Of a stretch of 6,420 nucleotides of DNA, positions 1 to 6,060 are shown one piece after another. Position numbers and translations under genes: made by a program. This DNA is from Chloroflexota bacterium (GTDB taxonomy: Bacteria > Chloroflexota > UBA6077 > CF-72), in the NCBI GenBank assembly GCA_019242065.1, contig JAFAWJ010000229.1, positions 1 to 6,420 of the forward strand. The letters run 5' to 3'. Position 1 is the first letter of the stretch, and every line of letters starts with the position of its first letter. The notes below the pieces were generated by a model. That model was not told the origin of the DNA, did not search any database, and was given only the letters and a program-made list of their open reading frames with translations.

Positions 1-649
1 GGCAGATTGCCGCTGATTTCCCGCCAGGAGGATCCCGCGTCATCGCTGCGCATGACATCCCAATGCTTCTGCATGAACAGGGTGCCCGGACGCGCGGGAT
101 TCATCGCAATGTGGTGCACACAGTGCCCTACTTCGGCGTCTGGATCCGGGATTCCCTCCGAATGCAGCCCTCGGTTGATAGGTAGCCACGTGTGGCCGCC
201 GTCGTTCGATCGGAAGGCACCCGCCGCCGAAATCGCGATGAAGATCCGCTCCGGCTGGCTACGGTCCAGGATGATCGTGTGCAAACACAGACCGCCGGCA
301 CCGGGCTGCCAGTTCGGGCCAGAGCCGTGCTCGCGGAGACCGCGCAGCTCTTCCCACGTCCGTCCGCCATCTGCCGAGCGAAACAGCGCGCCGTCCTCGA
401 CCCCCGCGTGGTGGTGTCCGGATCCTCGAGTGAGGGCTCGAGATGCCGGACGTGTTTGAATTCCCACGGGCGAGGCGTGCCCGGCACGCCGGCGTACTCG
501 AACCGGTTGCCGACCGGCTGCCAGGTCTCGCCACCATCGTCGGAGCGCTGGATCAAGTGACCGAACCAGCTGTTGGACTGGGAGGCGTAGAGTCGATTCG
601 GATCAGCTGGCGAACCCTTCAGGTGGTACATTTCCCAGCCCGCAAAGTG
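1..649 (-). pseudogene. BNR/sialidase-like beta-propeller protein, broken and partial
   Basis: Proteins of this kind are predicted beta-propellers built from BNR (Asp-box) repeats and often annotated as exo-alpha-sialidase or WD40/YVTN-BNR-like glycosyl hydrolase; the substrate is unknown. Reading leftwards, the frame from 649 gives [30 protein letters not shown] and [11 protein letters not shown]. About position 412 it must shift to another frame, which then gives [28 protein letters not shown] text, [26 protein letters not shown] and REISGNLP up to the window edge. At least three S-x-D-x-G-x-T/S-W Asp-boxes are visible. The shift fits loss of one base in ACCACCAC (expected ...ACC ACC CAC GCG GGG...). 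The usual N-terminal strand (VLVGTRKG-like, from memory) is missing: in-frame sequence upstream of HFAGWE overlaps the preceding gene's 3' end and has no ATG, GTG or TTG. The first usable start is the ATG at 631, inside the conserved block. A stretch between VPGT and PRPWEF also seems about 7 residues short. The family call is firm; the enzymatic activity is not. Confidence 0.75.
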
Positions 650-671
650 TAGTGTCGACAGGCCGACTCCC

Positions 672-2441
672 TTACGAGAGCCAGGTATTGCGGATTGTCC
701 AATCGGTCTGGGTTTCGTAGAACAGCCCGTTGACGTTCGACTTCATCACCACGATGTCGGGGTAACGCGTGGTAGGGAGATCGAACGCGGCATCGAGGAT
801 GAAGTCGTTGATCTGACCGTACAAGGCTTTGCGCTTGGCTGGATCTGGCTCCGTCTGCACCTGGGTGGTCAGCTGTTTCCACGTGTCGTCGTAAAACCCG
901 GAGGCGTTGCTCGTCGCACCGTAGGTGCGACTGACCGCCATCTCAGAGCCGGCCTCATACAGCTGGGCAAACGCACCGGCGCTCAGTCGCATGCCCTGAA
1001 ACTGCGGCGGATCGCCCGTGCCGCCCTGCGTGAAAACTGCCCCGTCTTGCGGCACGAGATTGACCGTGACGCCGATGGTTGCCAGATCTGACTGGATAAT
1101 CTGTGCCCACGCGGCGTATTCGGCTGAATAGCCGGCTGTCGCATAGCCCAGATCGAACGTCAGGTTCGAGACGCCAGCCTGGGCGAGCACCGATTTAGCC
1201 TTGTCGAGGTCGAACGTATAGTGGCTGTTCTTGGCGTCGTCGAAGGCCGGCGAGGCCGTGGTCCAGGGCAGGCTGATGGGCGGCCCGGTGAAGCTTTTGA
1301 ACACCGTGTCGGTGACGCGCTGCTTATCGATCGCGTACCCGACCGCCTGACGCACCAGTTTGTTGTCAAAGGGCGGCTTGGAGCAGTTGAAATACGCGTG
1401 GAAGAACTGCCCGATCATGTTCGTGTAGTAGACGTTGTAGGAGTTGTCGCCCTGCAACCGCACCGCATCCGGGATCGCGGCCAGGTCCACGACCTGGATC
1501 ACGCCTGCTTCCAGCGCACTGATCATTGCCTGCTGGTCGCGGAAAATGTTCGTGCGGAAGTTATCGATATACGGCACGCCCTGCTGCCAGTAGTTCGGAT
1601 TCTTGACCCAAGAAATGTGGTCGCCCGAGACCCACTCCACGAACTTGTAGGGTCCTGTGCCGTTGAGACTCTGCTTGTCACCCGCCTCGTTGGCCTCAAT
1701 CGATTTAGGATCGAGGATGCGCATGTACTGCAGGAAGTCGAAGACGCCTGGGTGCGGCATCTCCGACGTCAGGATGATGGTGTACTTGTCGGGAGTATCG
1801 ATGTTCGTCCACCACGCGCTCCCCACGGCGGCCGTCTGCGCGAAGGTGTTGCGCTTCGGGTCGCGCACGCGGAGCATGTTGTATTTCACGTCGTCGCTGG
1901 TGAACTCGCGTCCGTCGTGGAACAGCACACCCTGGCGCAGGTTCAGCTTGATCTGCTTGTTATCGCTGCTGAACTCCCAGCTTTCGGCCAGGCGAGGCTG
2001 GATCTCGAGGTGGTCGCCATAGTTGATGAGCTCGTCGTACACCTGGCCGATACCGTTATTGGTGATCGGTGAGTACGATGCGCCGTCGGTAGTGACCAGG
2101 TCGCCTACCTGACCCGTGATGATCGAGCCGCCGTACTTGGGGGTCCCGGCCTTGGCCGCTGCTGCCCCAGGGTTCCCGGCGTCGAGGTCGGCAATCGCTC
2201 CCGCCGCTGCCGCCGCCGGGCTCGGAGACGCTGCCGACGGGCTCGCGGCGGCGCCGGCTACCCCTGGAGAAGCCGTCACGGACCCCGGCGTTGTAGCGGG
2301 CGATGCTGGCGTGGGTGATGGCGCGGGCTGTTGCGCCACCGAGTTGGCTGGTGGCGCTGTCCCGCTGCACGCCGCCAGCAAGCCTGCACCCATACCGACA
2401 ACAACAACTTTGAGAGCCGCACGCCGCCTCAAATATTGCAT
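672..2441 (-). CDS. ABC transporter substrate-binding lipoprotein, family 5 (peptide/nickel type)
   Basis: This is an extracytoplasmic solute receptor of the SBP_bac_5 (DppA/OppA/NikA) family, which delivers oligopeptides or similar solutes to a membrane permease. From the ATG at 2441 it has 589 residues. The N-terminus has a Tat-like RRRAALK (5-11), a hydrophobic stretch and the lipobox LLAAC with the lipidated Cys at 25. Residues 26 to about 100 are a low-complexity Ala/Pro/Ser/Thr linker. The binding domain starts at YGGSI (103-107) and shows [41 protein letters not shown] and [11 protein letters not shown], all typical of the family. It ends with TIRNTWLS and a TAA stop, so it looks complete. 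I chose the ATG at 2441 over the in-frame ATG at 2489 because AAGGAG lies 8 bases before it and the signal peptide begins there. No permease or ATPase gene is visible on either side, so the ligand cannot be inferred; the gene following it is a truncated sialidase-like pseudogene. Confidence 0.93.
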   Translation of the reverse strand: MQYLRRRAALKVVVVGMGAGLLAACSGTAPPANSVAQQPAPSPTPASPATTPGSVTASPGVAGAAASPSAASPSPAAAAAGAIADLDAGNPGAAAAKAGTPKYGGSIITGQVGDLVTTDGASYSPITNNGIGQVYDELINYGDHLEIQPRLAESWEFSSDNKQIKLNLRQGVLFHDGREFTSDDVKYNMLRVRDPKRNTFAQTAAVGSAWWTNIDTPDKYTIILTSEMPHPGVFDFLQYMRILDPKSIEANEAGDKQSLNGTGPYKFVEWVSGDHISWVKNPNYWQQGVPYIDNFRTNIFRDQQAMISALEAGVIQVVDLAAIPDAVRLQGDNSYNVYYTNMIGQFFHAYFNCSKPPFDNKLVRQAVGYAIDKQRVTDTVFKSFTGPPISLPWTTASPAFDDAKNSHYTFDLDKAKSVLAQAGVSNLTFDLGYATAGYSAEYAAWAQIIQSDLATIGVTVNLVPQDGAVFTQGGTGDPPQFQGMRLSAGAFAQLYEAGSEMAVSRTYGATSNASGFYDDTWKQLTTQVQTEPDPAKRKALYGQINDFILDAAFDLPTTRYPDIVVMKSNVNGLFYETQTDWTIRNTWLS

Positions 2442-2449
2442 TCGAACCT

Positions 2450-2455
2450 CTCCTT
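2450..2455 (-). promoter_or_regulatory. Ribosome binding site of the substrate-binding protein gene
   Basis: On the minus strand AAGGAG is followed by 8 bases (AGGTTCGA) and then ATG at 2441. This is a near-consensus Shine-Dalgarno and decides the start against the in-frame ATG at 2489, which would add 16 residues that do not resemble a signal peptide. Confidence 0.75.
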
Positions 2456-2924
2456 CAGCGCACCGCCCTGCGTCGCAAGTCGCGATCATACACTGAACGG
2501 TGCCACACGTACGGCGGGGTGCGTGCGAGCCAAGATTGTCCGATGACGTCGCTGGCCGGCGTCATCGGCCGCAGAGACGTACGCCTGACCTGGGTCGTCG
2601 CGGAGTGCGCGTGAAGCGATGCATGGATACCAGCGACGCAATGATTACGAGCGACTCCAGTTGCTCGAAGCGGGAGACAACCGACCATACACCGTGCATA
2701 CGTACGATCAGTGCCGCCTGTACAGGCCATGCTCGCGAGCGAATCACACGCCGCCATCAACCCGATCACCAGGTTAACGGCAACGACGCTGTAACACACT
2801 TGCAAGAGACTGCGAAGGGTTGCCGTTGGGTGTAATCTTCGGAGCTCATTGGCACGGTTTCTGGCTCTTGCTCGATTCCGGTGAAGCTGAGGGTGGGGAG
2901 CCGGTAGAGTGTCCGGTGCACTTC
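2456..2924. other. Intergenic region between two divergent genes
   Basis: This stretch of about 470 bases separates the minus-strand lipoprotein gene from the plus-strand arsR-arsC remnant, so it should hold promoters for both directions. I see no protein family in any frame. Open frames that cross it have scrambled composition and overlap each other. A possible minus-strand -10 (TATGAT at 2490-2485) lies 44 bases before the lipoprotein ATG, but no good -35 accompanies it. The inverted repeat at 2540-2568 is listed separately. Unusable remnants of a longer gene cannot be excluded. Confidence 0.5.
2540..2568. repeat. Inverted repeat, possible operator
   Basis: CCGATGACG (2540-2548) and CGTCATCGG (2560-2568) are perfect 9-base complements. 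The stem can extend inward by a T-G wobble, C-G and G-C, leaving a 5-base loop (CTGGC). No T-tract follows in either direction, so a terminator is unlikely. It lies about 100 bases upstream of the lipoprotein ATG, where an operator could sit. The match is modestly above what chance would give in a window of this size. Confidence 0.35.
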
Positions 2925-3682
2925 CGGCGCTTTTGCAGCGGCTTTGCCTCATCTCCGTGGGCTACGCCTGGAGCGAGTCCTCGTCATCGATGCGAGTCTG
3001 ACGCTCGTGCTGACCACCAGCGTCAGCTGGCCAGGCAACCTCAAAACCTGGTCTCCTAGCACCTCGGCCAGCTGCGAGCCGCGCGCCTGGTGTCGGCAGG
3101 CCGCAGCTCAGCCGACGGCCGCGACGCCTACTACCGACTCGAGCTGGCGCGCTGCAGCGAGCTACTTGGCTCCGCGGGCGGGCTGCTCCATCCGGGGCTG
3201 CGGCTGGTTCCAGCGTCGGCCGCGGGCGACGGCAGCGTTGACCGGTCCGTACGCGTGTTGTTTCTGTGCACGGACAATAGTGCGCGCTCGCAGACGGCCG
3301 AAGGCCTGCTTCAGCACCTGTCGCATGGAACCCTGAGGCATGCAGTGCTGGCAGCCATCCCAAAGCCCTCCAGCCGCAGGCGATACGCGTCATGCGCAAA
3401 CGTGGCATTGATCGTCGCGGCCGCCTCGCCAAGCCGCTGCAAGAGTTCGTGACGCAACAGTTCGACTTTGTCATCACGTTGTGCGATCGCATGCGCGAGG
3501 TGTGTCCAGAGGTTCCGGGGCACCCGCGGACCATCCACTGGAGCATCACCGACCCGGCGCTGGAAGGTCCCGCGGCCTTCGAGCGTCTGGCTGTTGAACT
3601 CGAAATGCGCCTTTTGTTTTTGCTGTACGTCATTCGCGAAAAGGAGGTAAAGCTCGATGACTCAAGCTACCGACACCATTAA
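2925..3682 (+). pseudogene. ArsR-ArsC fusion (arsenic regulator plus arsenate reductase), broken
   Basis: Fused proteins of this type join an ArsR-family winged-helix repressor to a thioredoxin-type, LMW-phosphatase-fold arsenate reductase that converts As(V) to As(III). Residues of the HTH are readable as SDARADHQRQLARQPQNLVS (ending 3056), then a TAG stop at 3057-3059 where family members have Tyr, then in the same frame HLGQLRAARLVSAGRSSADG, RDAYYRLELARC and LLHPGLRLV. The reductase begins VRVLFLCTDNSARSQTAEG (about 3256-3312) with the CX5R phosphate loop. About 3334 the frame shifts by loss of one base (ACC CTG AG GCA, expected ACC CTG GAG GCA). It continues SAGSHPKALQPQ, VMRKRGID, TLCDRMREVCP (the C-X6-C redox pair) and HWSITDPALEG (catalytic Asp), ending at TAA 3680-3682. 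The N-terminus before about 2990 is damaged: LLQRL-like, then HLRGLRLE in different frames; the start is unresolved. A GTG at 3090 and an ATG at 3392 could restart fragments. Family call firm; true inactivation depends on sequence accuracy. Confidence 0.82.
3641..3647 (+). promoter_or_regulatory. Strong ribosome binding site of the VOC gene
   Basis: AAGGAGG, within AAAAGGAGGTAAAG, is followed by 9 bases and the ATG at 3657. It is the best Shine-Dalgarno in the window and lies inside the last codons of the arsR-arsC remnant. The VOC protein can therefore be translated efficiently even if the upstream frame is broken. Confidence 0.8.
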
Positions 3683-4043
3683 CGTCCGCTACATGGTCGA
3701 TGATGTTCCCGTCGCGATCAGCTTGTATACCCAGCACCTCGGCTTCGGACTTCTGACGAACGCCTCGCCGGCCTTCGCCGACGTCATGCGTGGCAACCTT
3801 CGCGTGCTTCTGAGTGGCGACACGAGCTCCGCTGGACGTCCAACGTCCGACGGTCAGAAGCCCGGTCCTGGCGGGTGGAATCGCATTCATCCTGGCCAAG
3901 ATATCGATGCGGAGGTGGCTCAGCTGCGGAGCGCAGGTCTGAAGTTCAGCAACGTCGTCGTGACCGGCCCAGGCTACAAGCAGATTCTGCTGGAGGATCC
4001 ATCCGGCAACCCGGTTGAGTTGTTCCAACCGGCTGCACGCTGA
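3657..4043 (+). CDS. VOC-fold (glyoxalase/bleomycin-resistance/dioxygenase) protein
   Basis: A 128-residue single-domain protein made of two beta-alpha-beta-beta-beta modules. Module one starts at INVRYMVDDV (8-17) followed by LYTQHLGFGLL; module two starts at GWNRIH (73-78), with AEVAQLRSAG and the terminal strand EDPSGNPVELFQP (113-125). This pattern is diagnostic for the VOC superfamily, whose members act as lyases, isomerases, dioxygenases or antibiotic-binding proteins. The usual metal ligand at the start of the first strand (His/Gln) is Asn9, and the matching position in module two is Arg76; only Glu121 is in place. A metal enzyme is therefore doubtful and a binding role is possible. 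There is no cysteine at all, so it is not an ArsI-type C-As lyase. Compared with relatives I remember, the segment HPGQDID (78-84) looks one residue short. The gene overlaps the arsR-arsC remnant by 26 bases, has a strong ribosome binding site, and is 58 bases upstream of chrA, suggesting one transcript. The specific function is unknown. Confidence 0.88.
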   Translation: MTQATDTINVRYMVDDVPVAISLYTQHLGFGLLTNASPAFADVMRGNLRVLLSGDTSSAGRPTSDGQKPGPGGWNRIHPGQDIDAEVAQLRSAGLKFSNVVVTGPGYKQILLEDPSGNPVELFQPAAR

Positions 4044-4101
4044 GCCGTTTTGTCGATGCACGGCGGTACGCCCACATCGAGGCTCGATTCGGCGGATCGA
4101 C

Positions 4102-5370
4102 ATGGCTGGTGATGGTGGTGTGGCCGCGCCGCCAGCTGAGGCAGCACCTGCTGCGGCCGCGGCCGGCCCGCGCGGCTCCTTCTGGGAGGTACTCGGAGTG
4201 GCCTTTCGACTTGGCATCAGCTGCTTCGGCGGCCCCATCGCGCATCTGGGCTACTTTCGCGACGAGTACGTCCTCCGACGTCGATGGGTAGACGAGACGA
4301 CCTACGCCGACCTGATAGCCCTGTTCCAGTTTCTACCTGGGCCGACCAGGAGCGAGCTCGGGATCAGCATCGGAATCCTGCGCGCGGGGAAGCTGGGCGG
4401 TCTGGCAGCCTGGCTGGGCTTCACGCTCCCCTCGGCGGTTGCACTGACGCTGTTCGCTTATGGCATGCAGCGGTACAACCTGGCCAACGCACCCTGGGTC
4501 CACGGTCTACAGCTGGTGGCAGTCGCGGTGGTGGCTCAGGCCGTATGGGGCATGGCTCGTCAGTTCCTCACCGATGAGCTGCGCATGGCAATCGCCATTG
4601 TCACCACCATCGTCCTGCTATTTGTCCCGTCGTCGGTGGGGCAGTTGGCAGTCATTGTCCTGGCTGGACTCGTCGGCTGGCGGTTCCTGGCTCCAGCCGC
4701 CGCGGGCTTGCATCCACATGTTGGCGTGCCGATCTCACGCCGCTTTGGCGCCACGGCCTGGACTCTGTTCTTTGTCCTGCTGATCGGGCTGCCAGTACTC
4801 GCCCTTTTTGCCGCGACGAGCCCCGATGGCGCGCTCGCCCTGTTCAAGGGCTTTTATCTCTCGGGTGCGCTGGTCTTCGGCGGCGGGCACGTGGTCCTGC
4901 CACTCCTTCAGGCGGTCGTGGTTCCACCGGGCTGGATCACGAACGACGTCTTCCTGGCGGGCTATGGCGCTGCCCAGGCAGTGCCCGGCCCGCTCTTCAC
5001 TTTCTCGGCGTTTCTGGGCGCGGTGCGCGTTCCGTCACCGAACGGCGTGGAAGGTGTTGCCATTGCCATGGTGGCCATCTTCTTACCCGGCGCCCTACTC
5101 GTCTACGCTTCGCTGCCTTTCTGGAACCTGTTTCGGCAGCACTCGGCATTTCAACGGGCCTTGAGCGGGATCAACGCGTGCGTGGTAGGCATCCTGCTGG
5201 CCGCGTTGTACCTGACCATCTGGACACAAACGGTCCATGAGCCTTCGGACTTCGGGGTCGTTTTGGTCGCGTTCGCACTCCTGACGGTCTGGAAGCGGCC
5301 GCCCTGGCAGGTTGTAATCGTCGGTGCCGTAGCCGGCGCGGCCCTCGGCTGGCTGTCAGGCGTCGCATGA
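4102..5370 (+). CDS. chrA: Chromate transporter ChrA (CHR family, two-domain)
   Basis: An inner-membrane transporter of the CHR superfamily, which exports chromate and thereby gives resistance. From ATG 4102 it has 422 residues, the usual length of two-domain (long-chain) ChrA. Each half carries a repeat signature. The first has FGGPIAHLGYFRDEYV (42-57), then RRRWVDE and LPGPTRSELGISIG (78-91), followed by AAWLGFTLPSA. The second has FGGGHVVLPLLQAVVV (259-274), then GYGAAQAVPGPLFTFSAFLG with PGP at 295-297, and IFLPGALLVYASLPFW. Many hydrophobic membrane segments separate these. The N-terminal 25 residues are Ala/Pro-rich and probably cytoplasmic. The open frame extends back to 4015, but that start overlaps the VOC gene and adds 29 residues unlike ChrA; GGCGGA before ATG 4102 is a weak ribosome binding site. 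In motif one the usual PGPASSQ is PGPTRSE here. The gene appears to end an operon with the VOC and ArsR-ArsC genes, and a terminator follows. Chromate as substrate is inferred from family; sulfate-like anions are possible. Confidence 0.95.
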   Translation: MAGDGGVAAPPAEAAPAAAAAGPRGSFWEVLGVAFRLGISCFGGPIAHLGYFRDEYVLRRRWVDETTYADLIALFQFLPGPTRSELGISIGILRAGKLGGLAAWLGFTLPSAVALTLFAYGMQRYNLANAPWVHGLQLVAVAVVAQAVWGMARQFLTDELRMAIAIVTTIVLLFVPSSVGQLAVIVLAGLVGWRFLAPAAAGLHPHVGVPISRRFGATAWTLFFVLLIGLPVLALFAATSPDGALALFKGFYLSGALVFGGGHVVLPLLQAVVVPPGWITNDVFLAGYGAAQAVPGPLFTFSAFLGAVRVPSPNGVEGVAIAMVAIFLPGALLVYASLPFWNLFRQHSAFQRALSGINACVVGILLAALYLTIWTQTVHEPSDFGVVLVAFALLTVWKRPPWQVVIVGAVAGAALGWLSGVA

Positions 5371-5399
5371 CGTCGAGGAGCGAGCGACGGGCAAAAGTT

Positions 5400-5421
5400 G
5401 GCCGTCTGAGACGGTCGTTTT
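5400..5421 (+). terminator. Rho-independent terminator after chrA
   Basis: GGCCGTC (5400-5406), loop TGA, GACGGTC (5410-5416) form a 7-pair stem with one G-T pair, followed by GTTTT. An AAAA run at 5393-5396 mirrors the T-run, so it could also work from the other strand. It lies 30 bases past the chrA stop, as expected for the end of the operon. Confidence 0.6.
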
Positions 5422-5460
5422 CACTCGACATGGTGGGGGACAGACAAGCACCTGTCGGTT

Positions 5461-5781
5461 GTGGCGGTGCCTTGGCAAATGCACAGCAGCGGCGGCTGAG
5501 CGTCCGCGGTGGAGGCCTCGATCGGCTGATCTATCTGCGCAGGACGTTGCAGAGGCGCTGGATGCCTACCTCGAGGCTTGCGGCCAGGTCCCCCGACGCA
5601 CTCGCGAGCCGCTCATGACCGGGGTCGGCAATCGCGCGGCGGCAAGCACCTGAGCCGCCGCTCAACACGCACTGCTCCGAGAGCCTGGTGCGCTATGTGG
5701 CCGAGGTCTGGGGCATCCCGCCGATCTGGGCGCTAAGGACAAGTCCGGCATCCTGCAATCTGGCAACGCACATAGCTGCGT
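5461..5781 (+). pseudogene. Tyrosine recombinase (phage-integrase/XerC-like) remnant
   Basis: This is part of the catalytic domain of a site-specific tyrosine recombinase, readable only across three frames. Frame one gives QQRRLSVRGGGLDRLIYL (ending 5537), the conserved strand pair usually written as VRGKGGKxRxVPL. After a one-base loss near 5538-5542 (expected CTG CCG CAG GAC) it reads DVAEALDAYLEACGQVP, then RRTREPLMTGVGNR (ending 5635). After a second loss near 5636 it reads GGKHLSRRS. After a third loss before 5685 it reads LVRYVAEVWGIPP (about 5685-5723) and ALRTSPAS, which sits where the catalytic ALRHTFAS box would be, so His is lost. The frame then hits TGA at 5779-5781, where IS630-like text takes over. 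The N-terminal domain and the final catalytic Tyr are absent. This was probably the integrase of an integrated element. The family call rests on recalled motifs; a profile search over the joined frames would decide. Confidence 0.6.
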
Positions 5782-6060
5782 GAGCGTCATCCGCGCGTTG
5801 TCATGGTGCATACACCCGTGCATGCGAGTTGGCTCAATCAGGTTGAGATCTACTTTTCGATCATTCAGCGCGAGGTGCTCAGTCCCAATGACTGCGCGAG
5901 CCTCGACGAGTTGATCGAGCGTCTCATCGCCTTCGGCAAACGCTACTCCGCTCTTGGCAGGCCGTTCGTCTGGCGCCTCACCAGGCAGGACCTCGAGCGT
6001 CGTCTGCGCGATCCACTCCTCCAACCAGAACTCGTCACGCCCCTGGCTAATGCAGCCTGA
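5776..6060 (+). pseudogene. IS630-family transposase, C-terminal fragment
   Basis: The frame LRERHPRVVMVHTPVHASWL (from 5776) followed by NQVEIYFSIIQREVLSPND is the C-terminal catalytic end of an IS630-type DDE transposase; the Glu of NQVE is the third acidic catalytic residue. It goes on with SLDELIERLIAFGKRYSALG, PFVWRLTRQDLE and ends at TGA 6058-6060. A TAG (5773-5775) lies directly before LRERHP, and neither of the two catalytic Asp residues nor the N-terminal HTH domain is present, so about two thirds of the protein is gone. An internal ATG at 5803 could express 85 residues, without catalytic potential. It abuts the recombinase remnant. I found no terminal inverted repeat or TA duplication, so the element boundaries are unknown. 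Confidence 0.85.

Noticed and set aside
1221..2072. Plus-strand open frame of 283 codons
   Set aside because: It lies wholly antisense to the well-supported substrate-binding protein and contains no family motif; long antisense frames are common in GC-rich DNA.
2485..2490. Minus-strand TATGAT as a -10 promoter element
   Set aside because: There is no acceptable -35 hexamer at 16-18 bases; mentioned only as a possibility in the intergenic entry.
2776..2827. Inverted repeat AACGGCAAC / GTTGCCGTT with a 34-base spacer
   Set aside because: A 9-base match at this distance is expected about once by chance in a window of this size.
2455..2952. Minus-strand open frame of 165 codons across the intergenic region
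   Set aside because: It overlaps the start of the lipoprotein gene and the arsR remnant, is Arg/Ser/Thr-rich, and matches nothing I recognise.
3657..4043. VOC protein as ArsI, the C-As lyase
   Set aside because: ArsI needs a cysteine pair for organoarsenical binding, and this protein has no cysteine.
4015..4101. N-terminal extension of ChrA from an upstream start
   Set aside because: It overlaps the VOC coding end and encodes Cys/Arg/His-rich text unlike ChrA N-termini; ATG 4102 gives the normal family length.
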